The position numbers and the translations under genes were made by a program. Positions 21,713 to 32,948 of a DNA stretch of 64,000 nt are shown in pieces. The stretch lies in NCBI RefSeq assembly GCF_000519085.1, contig NZ_KI912577.1:3218035-3282034 (forward strand). Reading direction: 5' to 3'. Under the pieces are notes generated by a model, which had not been told where the DNA came from, did no database searches, and saw nothing but the letters and a program-made list of their open reading frames with translations. The stretch's first letter is position 1; every line of letters begins with the position of its first letter. The DNA comes from Methylobacterium sp. 10 (GTDB lineage: Bacteria; Pseudomonadota; Alphaproteobacteria; Rhizobiales; Beijerinckiaceae).

Positions 21713-22687
21713 CTATTTCGGCTCGACGTGCCCGCCGAATCCCTTGCGCATGGCCGAGAGCAGCTTGTCGGCGTAGGACGCATCCTCGCGGGAGCGAAAG
21801 CGGGCGTAGAGGGCGGCCGAGAGGACGTTGGCCGGCACCGATTCCTCGATGGCCGCGTTCAGCGTCCAGCGTCCCTCGCCGGAATCGGCGACGAAGCCGG
21901 AGAAGTCGGTGAGGTTCTCGTCGCCCGCCAGCGCTCCCGCCGTGAGGTCGAGGAGCCAGGACGAGACCACGCTGCCCCGCCGCCAGACCTCGGCGATGTC
22001 GCCGATGTTGAGGTCGAAGCGCTGCCCCTCGGGCAGGTCCTTCGAATTGGCGTGTTTGAGGATGTCGAACCCTTCGGCATAGGCCTGCATGAGCCCGTAT
22101 TCGATGCCGTTATGAATCATCTTGACGAAGTGGCCGGCCCCGCTCGGCCCGGCATGGATATAGCCCTGCTCGGCGCGGGAATCGCGGCCCTCGCGGCCGG
22201 GCGTCTTGGGGATTGATCCGGTTCCCGGCGCCAGGGTCTTGAAGATCGGGTCGAGGCGGTCGAGGGCGTCGGTATCGCCGCCGATCATCATGCAATAGCC
22301 GCGCTCCAGGCCCCAGACGCCGCCGGAGGTGCCGACATCGACGTAGTGGAGGCCCTTGAGCTTGAGTTCGGCGGCCCGGCGGATGTCATCCTTGTAGAAG
22401 GAATTGCCGCCGTCGATGATGACGTCGTCGGAGGCCATCAGGTTGCCGAGCTTTGCCACCGTGGCCTCGGTGATGGCCCCCGCCGGCAGCATCACCCAGG
22501 CGGCGCGGGGCGCATCGAGCTTGTCGACGAACTCTTCCAGGCTCGCCGCCCCGGTGGCGCCGTCGGCGACGAGGGCCGCCACGGCCTCCGGATTCTGGTC
22601 GAACACCACGGCCGTGTGCCCGTCCCGCAGCAGGCGCCGGACGATGTTGCCGCCCATCCGGCCGAGGCCGATCATGCCGAGTTGCAT
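21713..22687 (-). CDS. gnd: 6-phosphogluconate dehydrogenase (short, decarboxylating type)
   Basis: Oxidative decarboxylation of 6-phosphogluconate to ribulose-5-phosphate. 324 residues, the short GndA/YqeC-like class rather than the about 470-residue classical enzyme; this class is often NAD-preferring, and the Rossmann motif [13 protein letters not shown] followed by [10 protein letters not shown] fits that. Catalytic blocks [33 protein letters not shown]-like and [17 protein letters not shown] are present. Start at ATG 22687 (MQLGMIGLG). Separated from tal-pgi by a repeat and from pgl by 14 bp. Confidence 0.93.
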   Translation of the reverse strand: MQLGMIGLGRMGGNIVRRLLRDGHTAVVFDQNPEAVAALVADGATGAASLEEFVDKLDAPRAAWVMLPAGAITEATVAKLGNLMASDDVIIDGGNSFYKDDIRRAAELKLKGLHYVDVGTSGGVWGLERGYCMMIGGDTDALDRLDPIFKTLAPGTGSIPKTPGREGRDSRAEQGYIHAGPSGAGHFVKMIHNGIEYGLMQAYAEGFDILKHANSKDLPEGQRFDLNIGDIAEVWRRGSVVSSWLLDLTAGALAGDENLTDFSGFVADSGEGRWTLNAAIEESVPANVLSAALYARFRSREDASYADKLLSAMRKGFGGHVEPK

Positions 22688-22745
22688 TGGGGATCTCCGT
22701 GCTTGGATTTCGGAACGTGCCAACTTGCCGTCGCCGGGCGCGGGT

Positions 22746-22840
22746 CCCCTCTCCTGGAAGGAGAGGGACAGGGTGAGGAGTGTGACCTTTCCGGACAGTC
22801 CACGACCCTCACCCCAACCCTCTCCCAGACGGGAGAGGGG
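22746..22840. repeat. Double-hairpin repeat between tal-pgi and gnd
   Basis: Two hairpins of similar sequence, CCCTCTCC-TGGA-GGAGAGGG and CCCTCTCCC-AGAC-GGGAGAGGG, flank inverted GGGTGAGG and CCTCACCC. It may attenuate transcription within the block. A shorter related hairpin (TCCCC-CTTGT-GGGGA) sits before nasA near 40697. Confidence 0.7.
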
Positions 22841-22869
22841 CCCGTCTGAGGTGTTCGGAGGCGGTGCGA

Positions 22870-25725
22870 TTATCCGGCCAGGGCCGCCTTGATCGCCGCT
22901 GCGATGCGCTTCAGCCCGGCCTCCACGTCGCCACCCTTGATGTGGACGCGCAGCGCCCGGCGGCCGCGCTCGGCCAGCACCGCGAAATCGCCCCGCGCCT
23001 GGGCGGCCACCACGGTGCCGAAGCCCAGCGCCCGGCCGGGGATGGCGAGATCCTCGGACGGATCGGCGGTGATCTGCAGGAACACCCCGGTATCCGGCCC
23101 CCCCTTGTAGGCCTGGCCGGTGGAATGGAGGAAGCGCGGCCCGAATTCGAGGCAGGTCGCGACCTTGCGCTTGTCGCGCAGAGCGATGCGCGCCTCCTGC
23201 AGGATGGCGTGGTGCGCCTCGTTGCGGGCGACGTAGGCCAGCAGGGCGGCGTAATCGCCGTCCTTGATCCGCGCGAGATGGGCCTTCAGTGCCGCCTCGA
23301 AGCCCTCGGCGGTCTGCGGCAGCGCCCCGGCATTGGCCGGGTCGGCATAGAGGGCGATGGTCTCGTCTTCGACGAGCGGCGTCTCGGAGGGCAGCGAACC
23401 GCTCTTCTCGGCGGCGTCGAACAGCTTCTTCGTCTCGATCTTGCTCGCTTCCACGTCCGGCTGGTCGAACGGGTTGATGCCGATGAGCGCGCCGGCCACC
23501 GCCGTGGCGATCTCGAAGCGGAAGAATTCCTGCGGCAGCTGCTCCTCGTTGGCCATGGTGATGTGGGCGACGGGGTGCCCCTCGCGCTCCAGGCTGCGCA
23601 CGGCTTCGTCCTGCCGGGCATCCGCCCGGTTGTCGAGACGCAGGTAGACGAAGAAGCGGTCTCGGCCATAGACCGCCGGCACGCCCACCGGCTCGCCATC
23701 GACGGGGATGAGGCCCCGGCCGTCCTTGCCGGTGGATTCGGCGATGAGCTGCTCGGCCCAGGCGCCGAACGTGTCGATGCCCGGCGAGGCGATGAACGTC
23801 ACCTTGTCGCGACCGTCATGGAGTGCCGCCGCCGCCATGGCGGTGCCCAACAGAACGCCGGGATTCTGGGCGGGCGGCACGGCCGGGCCGCAGGAGCGGA
23901 CCATGGTCCGCGCCGTGTCGAGGAACTGCTTCACGTCGATGCCGGAGGCCGCTGCCGGGACCAGACCGAAGGCAGAGAGCACCGAATAGCGCCCGCCGAT
24001 CTGCTTCACGCCGTAGAAGATCCGGCGGAAACCGTCGGCCTTGGCCGCTGCCTCCATGGCCGAGCCGGGATCGGTGACGGCGACGAAATGCGCGCCGGCC
24101 CGCTCGCCGACCAAAGCCTTCATCCGGCCGAGGAAGTAGTCGCGGAAGACGTTGGGCTCGAGGGTGGAGCCGGATTTCGAGGCGACGATGAACAAGGTCG
24201 TCTCGAGGTTCACCGCACTCTCCGTGGCGCGGACCTGATCGGGATCGGTGGAATCGAGGATGCGCAGCGTCGGGAAGCCGTCGCGGGTGCCGTAGGTCTC
24301 GGCCAGCACTTCCGGGCCGAGGCTGGAGCCGCCCATGCCGAGGACGACCACGTCGGTGAAGCCGGTCTGGCGGACGTCCTCGGCGAAGGCCTGATACTCG
24401 GAGACGTGGGCGAGTTCGTCCTCGACAATGCGAAGCCAGCCGAGCCACTGATCCTCGTCGGCATTCGACCACACGGTCTTGTCATGGGCCCAGAGCCGGC
24501 GGATCGAGCCCGAGGCGCGCCACGCTTCCACGGCCTTCTTTGCTTCCGCGCCGATGGCATCGCCGAGGATCAGGGTCTGACCGTCGAGCTTGGCGCCGAG
24601 GAAATCGGCGCGCTTGCCCGCCACCGCGCCAAGGAGCTTGTCGGCGGCATCGATGAAGAGCTGGACGCCCTCCTCCACGAGCGTGTCGGCCACCGCACCG
24701 ATGTCGATGCCGGCCTTGGCGAGGCGCGCCATAACCGCCTCGGCGTCGCCGAGATTCTCCTCGATGGCGGGCTTGACCGTGCCGTGGTCGCGGAACGCGT
24801 CCATGGTGGCCGGCGGCATGGTGTTGACGGTATCACGGCCGATCAGCTCCTCGACATAGAGCACGTCGGAATAGGCCTTGTTCTTGGTCCCAGTGGAAGC
24901 CCAGAGCAGGCGCTGCGCCTTGGCGCCCCTCGCGGCGAGCGCCTGCCATGTCGGCTCGGCGAAGATGCGCTTGTAGCGCTGGTAGGCGAGCTTGGCATTG
25001 GCGATGGCAACCTTGCCCTTGAGGGCTTCCAGCTCCGCCTTCTCGTCGGGATCGTTGGCCTCGGCGATCCTGGCGTCCAGGGCCTTGTCCACGGCGACGT
25101 CGATGCGGCTGATGAAGAAGCTCGCGACGCTGGCCACCTTCGAGACGTCGCCGCCCTTGGCGCCGAACTCTTCGAGGCCGGCGATGAAGGCGCGGGCCAC
25201 CTCCTCGTAGGCATCCTGCCCGAACAGCAGGGTGACGTTGATGCTGATGCCGTCGGCCGTCAGGGCACGGATCGCCGGGATGCCGGCGGGAGTGGCGGGC
25301 ACCTTCACCATCAGATTGTCGCGGGCGACGGTCTCGTGCAGGCGGCGGGCCTCTTCGAGAGTGTCTTCGGTGGACAGGGCGAGATACGGCGAGACTTCGA
25401 GGCTGACATAGCCGTCGGCCCCGTCGCTCGCCTCGTAGACCGGGCGCAGCACGTCGGCGGCGGCCTGGATGTCGGCGATGGCGCAGCCCTCGTAGAGGTC
25501 GATGACGCGGGCGTCGCCCGTATCCATGACCTCCTTCAGCGCGGCGTCGTACTCGCTCGAATCGCCGATCGCCTTCTCGAAGATCGACGGGTTCGAGGTG
25601 ACGCCACGCAGGCCGTCCTCGTCCACCAGCGCCTTGAGGCGTCCATCGGCGATGAAACCGCGGGCGACGAAGTCGAGCCACACGGCCTGGCCCTGTTCCG
25701 GGAAGAGAGCCTTGAGCGGGTTCAT
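22870..25725 (-). CDS. Bifunctional transaldolase / glucose-6-phosphate isomerase
   Basis: Natural fusion, 951 residues. Residues 1 to about 370 are a class I transaldolase ([20 protein letters not shown]; Schiff-base region [20 protein letters not shown] with the Lys; [15 protein letters not shown]). Residues about 400-951 are phosphoglucose isomerase ([46 protein letters not shown]). It links fructose-6-phosphate to both the non-oxidative pentose phosphate reactions and glucose-6-phosphate in one polypeptide. ATG 25725 has a GAGGAG site. Located between tkt and gnd, whose enzymes share its substrates. Confidence 0.94.
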   Translation of the reverse strand: MNPLKALFPEQGQAVWLDFVARGFIADGRLKALVDEDGLRGVTSNPSIFEKAIGDSSEYDAALKEVMDTGDARVIDLYEGCAIADIQAAADVLRPVYEASDGADGYVSLEVSPYLALSTEDTLEEARRLHETVARDNLMVKVPATPAGIPAIRALTADGISINVTLLFGQDAYEEVARAFIAGLEEFGAKGGDVSKVASVASFFISRIDVAVDKALDARIAEANDPDEKAELEALKGKVAIANAKLAYQRYKRIFAEPTWQALAARGAKAQRLLWASTGTKNKAYSDVLYVEELIGRDTVNTMPPATMDAFRDHGTVKPAIEENLGDAEAVMARLAKAGIDIGAVADTLVEEGVQLFIDAADKLLGAVAGKRADFLGAKLDGQTLILGDAIGAEAKKAVEAWRASGSIRRLWAHDKTVWSNADEDQWLGWLRIVEDELAHVSEYQAFAEDVRQTGFTDVVVLGMGGSSLGPEVLAETYGTRDGFPTLRILDSTDPDQVRATESAVNLETTLFIVASKSGSTLEPNVFRDYFLGRMKALVGERAGAHFVAVTDPGSAMEAAAKADGFRRIFYGVKQIGGRYSVLSAFGLVPAAASGIDVKQFLDTARTMVRSCGPAVPPAQNPGVLLGTAMAAAALHDGRDKVTFIASPGIDTFGAWAEQLIAESTGKDGRGLIPVDGEPVGVPAVYGRDRFFVYLRLDNRADARQDEAVRSLEREGHPVAHITMANEEQLPQEFFRFEIATAVAGALIGINPFDQPDVEASKIETKKLFDAAEKSGSLPSETPLVEDETIALYADPANAGALPQTAEGFEAALKAHLARIKDGDYAALLAYVARNEAHHAILQEARIALRDKRKVATCLEFGPRFLHSTGQAYKGGPDTGVFLQITADPSEDLAIPGRALGFGTVVAAQARGDFAVLAERGRRALRVHIKGGDVEAGLKRIAAAIKAALAG

Positions 25726-25791
25726 GCGAAAACTCCTCGTCGTGGTCGTCACGCCGCTCGGGAACAGGCGGCATCATCTCACCAAGTCCGG

Positions 25792-25907
25792 ACCTCATCC
25801 TGAGGTGCCCGCGTCAGCGGGCCTCGAAGGAGGCCTCCAGGGACCGATGCGCGAACTGGACGCCTCCTTCGAGGCCTCCGCTACGCTCCGGCGCCTCAGG
25901 ATGAGGT
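25792..25907. repeat. Intergenic palindromic repeat, copy 2
   Basis: ACCTCATCCTGAGGTGCC at the left and GGCGCCTCAGGATGAGGT at the right form the outer arms; GCCTCGAAGGAGGCCTCC and GCCTCCTTCGAGGCCTCCG form inner arms around a 20-base centre. Same family as copies at 15071 and 62698. Occupies the tkt to tal-pgi gap and could fold in the transcript. Confidence 0.9.
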
Positions 25908-25957
25908 GGTTCGGGGGGATACCCCGACCGCCTCGTCCCGCAGGGAACCTCCGAACC

Positions 25958-28033
<2,076 letters not shown>

Positions 28034-28067
28034 GGTCTCGTCTTCCCGTCGTTTGTGGCGGCGGCGC

Positions 28068-29960
28068 TCAGCTGCGCTGCGCCGCGGCATCCGTTAAGTC
28101 TGCGCCGCCCTCGCTGGGGGAACTCGCCCGGTTGGGGGCGGTGGCGCGGGCGAGGGCGGATTTCCCGCTCCGCTCCCGCGCCGGCCCGTAGGCGCGGCTG
28201 TAGTTCAGAATCGTGTTCACCAGCGTGACATGGCTGAAGGCCTGGGGAAAATTGCCCACCAGACGCTTGGCGTCCACGTCGTATTCCTCCGCGATCAGAC
28301 CAAGATCGTTGCAGACCCCGATCAGCCGCTCGATCAGGTCACGGGCCTCGTCGCAACGGTCCAGGCCAATGAGATTGTCGGCGTACCAGAAGCTGCAGGG
28401 CAGGAAAGCCCCCTCGCCGCCGGGCAGACCATCGGTATTGTCATCCTCGGTGTCGTAGCGCAGCAGGAACCCGCCGCGCATCAGTTTCCGGCCGATGGCC
28501 TCCACCGTGCCGACGACGCGCGGGTCGTCCTGGGGCAGGAAGCCCATATGGGCGATGAGGAGCAGGCTCGCGTCGAGGGTCTTCGAGCCGTAATACTGCA
28601 CGAAGCTGTTCAGCTCCTTGTCGAACCCCTTCTCGCAGACCTCCGCATGGATGTGGTCGCGGATCGCGCGCCACCGATCCACGGGGGCGGGCGGCCCGTC
28701 GCCCATCTCGAAGGAGCGGATGGCACGGTCGAAGGCGACCCAGGCCATGACCTTCGAATGGACGAAGTGGCGGCGCCCGCCGCGCACCTCCCAGATGCCC
28801 TCGTCAGGCTCGCTCCAGACCTTCTCCAGGTGCTCGAGGAGGGCGAGGCCCACGCGCCAGCCGTCGGCATCGCCGAGCATCCCGCGCTGGCGGGCCTGAT
28901 AGAGGGCGTCGAAGATCTCGCCGTAGACGTCGAGCTGGAACTGGTCGACGGCCGCGTTGCCGATCCGCACCGGCTTCGATCCCTCGTAGCCAGGCAGCCA
29001 ATCGAGCTCGATCTCGGGCAGCAGCCGTTCGCCGGCGATGCCGTAGAGGATATGGGCCTGTTCCGGGTTGCCGGCCACCGCCCGCACCAGCCAGTCGCGC
29101 CAGGCGCGGGCCTCGTCGAGATAGCCGCCATCCATCAGGGCGATGAGGGTGAAGGTGGAATCGCGCAGCCAGCAGAACCGGTAGTCCCAGTTGCGCACGC
29201 CGCCGAGCTCTTCGGGCAGAGAGGTGGTGGGCGCGGCCACGATCCCGCCGGTGGGCTGATAGATCAGTGCCTTCAGGGTGAGGAGGGAGCGCTTGAGGAT
29301 GGCGTCCCACGGGGTGCCCGAGGCGGCGCGGCTCGACCAGTCGCGCCAGTAGCGGTCGGTCTCGTAGAGGACCTTGCGCGGCTGGATCGGCGGCGGGTCG
29401 TCCTCGTGGGAGGGGCCGTAGCTGAGGCTGAAGGCCATGCTCTCGCCCTCGGCCACGCTGAAGGCCGAGACGGTGGTCTGGCCGACCCCGTCGAGGGGGG
29501 CCAGGGTGCGCAGCACCACCTTGTGCGGGCCGGAAATAGCGCGCAGGTCGCCGAGCTCGTTGTGCGAGACCCAGGGCACCGCGAGCCCGTAATCGAAGCG
29601 CACGGACAACACCATGCGCATGTCCACCGAGCCGGAAAGCCCTTCGACGATGCGGACGAGGTGCGAGCCGTCATTGGCCGGCATGTAGTCGGTGACCCTG
29701 GCCTCGCCAGTAGAGGTCACGTAGCGCGTCTCGAGGACGAGGCTGCCCTCGCGATAGCGGCGGGAGATCGTCGCGTCGCCGTCTGCCGGTGACAGCTTCC
29801 AGAAGCCGTGCTCCTCCGTGCCGAGCAGAGATGCGAAGCAGGCGGCGGAATCGAAGCGCGGCCAGCAGAGCCAGTCGACGCTGCCGTCCCGCCCGATGAG
29901 AGCGGCGGTGCGGCCATCGCCCACCAGCGCGTAATCCTCGATGCGTCCCGCCATGCCCAT
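28068..29960 (-). CDS. Glycoside hydrolase family 15 protein
   Basis: 630-residue cytosolic GH15 enzyme (glucoamylase/trehalase type). N-terminal domain: RIEDYALVGDGRTAALIGRD, GSVDWLCWPRFDSAACFASLLG in part. Catalytic (alpha/alpha)6 barrel: GGVRNWDYRFCWLRDSTFTL, GNAAVDQFQLDVYGEI and LPCSFWYADNLI with the general-base region. No signal peptide, so it acts on internal oligosaccharide or trehalose. The last 35 residues are low-complexity. ATG 29954 is an alternative start. Probably co-transcribed with tkt, feeding glucose into the downstream pathway; substrate is inferred only. Confidence 0.88.
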   Translation of the reverse strand: MGMAGRIEDYALVGDGRTAALIGRDGSVDWLCWPRFDSAACFASLLGTEEHGFWKLSPADGDATISRRYREGSLVLETRYVTSTGEARVTDYMPANDGSHLVRIVEGLSGSVDMRMVLSVRFDYGLAVPWVSHNELGDLRAISGPHKVVLRTLAPLDGVGQTTVSAFSVAEGESMAFSLSYGPSHEDDPPPIQPRKVLYETDRYWRDWSSRAASGTPWDAILKRSLLTLKALIYQPTGGIVAAPTTSLPEELGGVRNWDYRFCWLRDSTFTLIALMDGGYLDEARAWRDWLVRAVAGNPEQAHILYGIAGERLLPEIELDWLPGYEGSKPVRIGNAAVDQFQLDVYGEIFDALYQARQRGMLGDADGWRVGLALLEHLEKVWSEPDEGIWEVRGGRRHFVHSKVMAWVAFDRAIRSFEMGDGPPAPVDRWRAIRDHIHAEVCEKGFDKELNSFVQYYGSKTLDASLLLIAHMGFLPQDDPRVVGTVEAIGRKLMRGGFLLRYDTEDDNTDGLPGGEGAFLPCSFWYADNLIGLDRCDEARDLIERLIGVCNDLGLIAEEYDVDAKRLVGNFPQAFSHVTLVNTILNYSRAYGPARERSGKSALARATAPNRASSPSEGGADLTDAAAQRS

Positions 29961-30114
29961 CCTCGCCGCCGGGACTCCGCGGCATTCCAGTCGTCGCGCC
30001 CGTTTACTCGATGAAGGCTCACCTAGTCCCCGGCAGGGAGAGAATCCAGCGGCAACGTTCGGAAAGAGAGGCCGGTCATGGCCAGAACCGCGAGTGATGC
30101 GCGGCCCGGCGCGG

Positions 30115-30714
30115 TCAGCGGCGCAACGGCAGGCGGTCGACGAGTCCGGTCACGACATTGCCGAGGGCCATAGCTTCGGCACCCACCGCCGCGCTCTGGG
30201 TACCCACGAAGCTGCCCGCACGGCTGATCGCGGAGATCGCCGGCGCGAAGGGCAGGGCGAGACGAGGAACGAGATCCTCGTCCGCTTCGGCCTCGATCCG
30301 GAACGGCTCGGGCGACACGGCGGCGGCCTTCGCTGCGACGACCGATGGGGCTCGGCTGGCGTCGGGGCGTGTGGCTTCGGCCTTCGCCATCTCCGACCGG
30401 GCGGAGTCGGACCGCCGTTGAGAGGGTTTCGCGGCGGCGGTGCGGGAGGTCGCGCGGCGTGGCGCGGCGCCGGCGGTCATGGCCACAGGATCGCGCAACG
30501 GAAACTGATCGCGGAAAGCGAAGGCGGCGGGGACGAAAGCCGCCCCCAAATCGGCGGTCTCGATCGGCTCCGCCTGCGCCGTGCGGCTCTCCATCTCGAC
30601 CATCCGCGGGCTGGCGGGCGTCTCGGGAACGGGCGCGGAGGGCGTCTGGCAGAGGAAAGAGGCGGCGGACACGATCATCGCGACGACGATCGTCGGCAGC
30701 AGGGGAAGCGCCAT
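30115..30714 (-). CDS. Hypothetical membrane-anchored or exported protein
   Basis: 199 residues from ATG 30714. The start MALPLLPTIVVAMIVSAASF is one hydrophobic segment (anchor or uncleaved signal), followed by a Pro/Ala/Arg-rich region and an Ala-rich C-terminus ending in RLPLRR. No known domain. An ATG at 30777 in the same frame would extend the N-terminus by 21 residues. Low complexity makes coding status uncertain, although codon bias is consistent. Confidence 0.5.
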   Translation of the reverse strand: MALPLLPTIVVAMIVSAASFLCQTPSAPVPETPASPRMVEMESRTAQAEPIETADLGAAFVPAAFAFRDQFPLRDPVAMTAGAAPRRATSRTAAAKPSQRRSDSARSEMAKAEATRPDASRAPSVVAAKAAAVSPEPFRIEAEADEDLVPRLALPFAPAISAISRAGSFVGTQSAAVGAEAMALGNVVTGLVDRLPLRR

Positions 30715-31027
30715 GCCGGAACCCGCCTCGGAGGCGAGGGCGTTCTCAACCGGCTGCGATATGCGGCACTCCACCATCCGAATACCCCACCCCGTGCCTC
30801 GACCCAGCCATAAGCGCCTGCGTTTGCGGCGGAAGCTGGGCCATTTCCTTTCCCGATCGTATCGAAATAGACCGGAGACGATAAATCGATGACGCTCCTT
30901 TTCCGCGCCATCGGGCTTGGGTAGATCCATGCGGTCGAGCGGCCTGTTCGGCGAGCGGCCCGTTCGGTATGCGTCTTGCCCTCTCCCGCCGGCATGCACC
31001 GGCCGTCCCGCCGCCCATTGGGCCCCG
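30715..31027. other. Divergent gap before nasT
   Basis: 313 bp between the hypothetical gene and nasT. Contains a short AT-richer stretch around 30850-30895 that could hold promoters; I see no convincing gene, hairpin or operator. Confidence 0.4.
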
Positions 31028-31615
31028 ATGACAGACCCATCCCTCACCGTCGCCGTGATCGATCCGAGCCGGGCCCGCGCTGCGATCCTCGAAGAGGGGC
31101 TGCGCGCCGCCGGGATCGCGCATGTGGTGATCATCCCCGATACCGCCGACCTGCCCGCGCAGGTGGCCGCCCTCAACCCGGACGTGGTGGTGATCCATTT
31201 GGAGAGCCCGAGCCGGGATATCCTCGAACAGATGTCGGGCCTGTCGCGCCACGTTGAGCGGCCGGTGGCGATGTTCGTCGACCGCTCCGACGCGCCGATG
31301 ATGCAGGCGGCGGTGGATGCCGGGATCTCGGCCTACGTGGTGGACGGGCTCCACCCCCAGCGCATCCGGTCGATCCTCGACATCGCCATCCTGCGCTTCC
31401 AGGCCTTCGCCCGGCTGCAGCGGGAACTCGTCGAGGCGCGAGGCGAGCTCGCCGACCGCAAGATCGTGGAGCGCGCCAAGGGCATCCTCATGGCCGCCCG
31501 TTCCATGAGCGAGGAGGAGGCCTACAAGCTGATGCGGCGCAAGGCCATGAACGAGAAGCGCAAGATCGCCGACATCGCCCGCGCGATCGTCACCGCGGCG
31601 GACCTGTTCGGATGA
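31028..31615 (+). CDS. nasT: ANTAR-domain response regulator NasT (RNA antiterminator)
   Basis: 195 residues. N-terminal pseudo-receiver (residues 1-120) with VAVIDPSRARAAILEEGL and PDVVVIHLESPSRDILEQM, where the usual phospho-Asp is not in a canonical receiver pocket; C-terminal ANTAR domain with DRKIVERAKGILMAARSMSEEEAYKLMRRKAM. In known NasS-NasT systems NasT binds two hexaloop hairpins in leader RNA to prevent termination of nitrate genes, and NasS restrains it without nitrate. The stop overlaps the next ATG by 4 bases, and matching hairpins lie before nrtA. Confidence 0.92.
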   Translation: MTDPSLTVAVIDPSRARAAILEEGLRAAGIAHVVIIPDTADLPAQVAALNPDVVVIHLESPSRDILEQMSGLSRHVERPVAMFVDRSDAPMMQAAVDAGISAYVVDGLHPQRIRSILDIAILRFQAFARLQRELVEARGELADRKIVERAKGILMAARSMSEEEAYKLMRRKAMNEKRKIADIARAIVTAADLFG

Positions 31616-32628
31616 GGCTCGCCCTCGGATACGTCCCCCTCGTGGATGCCGCGAGCCTGATCGCGGCGGCGGAACTCGGCTTCGCCAAGGCAGAGGGGCT
31701 CACCCTCGATCTCGTGCGCGAGCCATCCTGGGCGACCCTGCGCGACAAGCTGGCGGTGGGCCATCTCGATGGCGCGCATATCCTGGCACCCCTCGCCATC
31801 GCCAGCACGCTGGGGCTCAGCGGTCCCCAGACCCGGCTTTGCGTGCCCATGGCGCTGAACCTCAACGGCAACGCCGTCACGGTGTCTCGGCCCCTATGGG
31901 ACGCGATGGAGGCCGCGGACGACGAGGTGGACACCGTGGCCGCCGCCTTCGCTCGCATCGCCCGGCGGCGGGCGCGGGAGGGACGGCCCCTGACGCTGGG
32001 CACGGTGCATCCGTTCTCCAGCCACACCTACCAGCTCAGGATCTTCGCCGAGCGCGGCGGCCTCGATCTCGATGCGGATACCCGCCTCGTGGTGATCCCG
32101 CCGCCGCAGATCGCCGAGGCACTGCGGCGCGAACTCATCGACGGGTTCTGTGTCGGCAGCCCCTGGAACAGCGTCGCCGTGGCGGAGGGCTATGGCCGCA
32201 TCGCCGTGCTGTGCAGCGAGCTCGTGCCCGGGTGCCCGGAAAAGGTCCTCGCCCTGCCCGAATCCGAGGCCCTGCGGTGCGCCCCCCTGGTGCGGGCCCT
32301 CGACCGGGCCGGGCGCTGGTGCGCCGATCCCGGCAACAGCGCCGAACTCGCGTCCATCCTCGCGCGTGAGGCCTATCTGGGAACGTCGGCGCCGATCCTC
32401 GAACGGGCGATCACGGGGGACGTCGTCGTCGATCTCGACGGGCGCCGGCGGCGGGACCCGCATTTCGCCCTGTTCGGGGAAGCGGCGCACCGGCCGGATC
32501 CCGCCCACGCGGATTGGTTCATCGACCAGGCGCAGCGCGCCGGGCAGCTCGAGGCTTCCGACGATCTGCGTGTCGCGGCCCGCGCGGTCTACCGCCCGGA
32601 CCTGTTCGATGCCGCTCTGAGCGGCTGA
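31612..32628 (+). CDS. nasS: Nitrate sensor NasS (NrtA-like, cytosolic)
   Basis: 338 residues, a CmpA/NrtA-type solute-binding fold: LALGYVPLVDAASLIAAAEL, GLDLVREPSWATLRDKL-like and DGFCVGSPWNSVAVAEG. It has no signal peptide, unlike NrtA downstream, which together with the ATGA overlap with nasT identifies the nitrate/nitrite-sensing partner that sequesters NasT. Ends 320 bp before nrtA; that interval holds promoter and leader RNA rather than a gene. Confidence 0.9.
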   Translation: MRLALGYVPLVDAASLIAAAELGFAKAEGLTLDLVREPSWATLRDKLAVGHLDGAHILAPLAIASTLGLSGPQTRLCVPMALNLNGNAVTVSRPLWDAMEAADDEVDTVAAAFARIARRRAREGRPLTLGTVHPFSSHTYQLRIFAERGGLDLDADTRLVVIPPPQIAEALRRELIDGFCVGSPWNSVAVAEGYGRIAVLCSELVPGCPEKVLALPESEALRCAPLVRALDRAGRWCADPGNSAELASILAREAYLGTSAPILERAITGDVVVDLDGRRRRDPHFALFGEAAHRPDPAHADWFIDQAQRAGQLEASDDLRVAARAVYRPDLFDAALSG

Positions 32629-32769
32629 TCGGGGCCGGACGCCGCTTTTGACGGCAAAATAAGCCTTCCGATTGTGCATCGCACGCCCCGGCCCGGCCCA
32701 GAGCCGCGATGGCCCGCGCACCATCGATCCCACCCCCGAACCTAGAGCCGTTACAGGCTGAACGGCGTT

Positions 32770-32785
32770 TGGCACGGAACCTGCT
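32770..32785 (+). promoter_or_regulatory. Sigma-54 promoter of the nitrate operon
   Basis: TGGCACGGAACCTGCT matches the -24/-12 consensus TGGCACG-N4-TTGC with a single mismatch and the exact GG-N10-GC spacing (GG 32771-32772, GC 32783-32784). Transcription would start near 32796, just at the first leader hairpin. An inverted repeat GTGC-ATC-GCAC at 32674-32684 lies in the range of an activator site but is not a standard NtrC site. Confidence 0.8.
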
Positions 32786-32796
32786 GAGATCTCTCC

Positions 32797-32840
32797 GCTC
32801 GTCAACGGCGACGGGCACGAATGTCGGCAGAGCCGCTGAC
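32797..32840 (+). ncRNA. ANTAR-target leader RNA with two hexaloop hairpins
   Basis: Hairpin 1 (32797-32816): stem GCTCGTC/GACGGGC around loop AACGGC. Hairpin 2 (32823-32840): stem GTCGGC/GCTGAC around loop AGAGCC. Both loops have six bases with A at position 1 and G at position 4, the hallmark of ANTAR targets, and are joined by a 6-base linker. Followed by an intrinsic terminator, as in nitrate leaders controlled by NasT. Confidence 0.85.
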
Positions 32841-32868
32841 CCAAGTAACCCGTTGGCGCGCTTTCGCG

Positions 32869-32903
32869 GCTGCCTCCGGTTGCGTTTGGGCGGCGGTTTT
32901 TTT
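32869..32903 (+). terminator. Leader terminator upstream of nrtA
   Basis: GCTGCC (32869-32874) pairs with GGCGGC (32889-32894), followed after GG by seven T residues (32897-32903), 46 bp before the nrtA ATG. The 3' arm can also pair with GCCGC at 32833-32837 inside hairpin 2, so binding of NasT there could prevent terminator formation. Confidence 0.75.
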
Positions 32904-32948
32904 GTGTGTTCAGGTCGGCGGCTCACGCTTCGAGGGATCGATTTCTCC

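Noticed and set aside
22864-25803. 979-residue plus-strand open frame
   Set aside because: Antisense of tal-pgi. Long antisense frames are expected at this GC content; composition is not protein-like.
32674-32684. GTGC-ATC-GCAC as an NtrC site
   Set aside because: Half-site orientation is opposite to the NtrC consensus and spacing is wrong.
32747-32766. Stem GCCGTT/AACGGC with loop ACAGGCTG as first ANTAR hairpin
   Set aside because: Loop has 8 bases and the site lies upstream of the predicted sigma-54 transcription start; the pair at 32797-32840 fits better.
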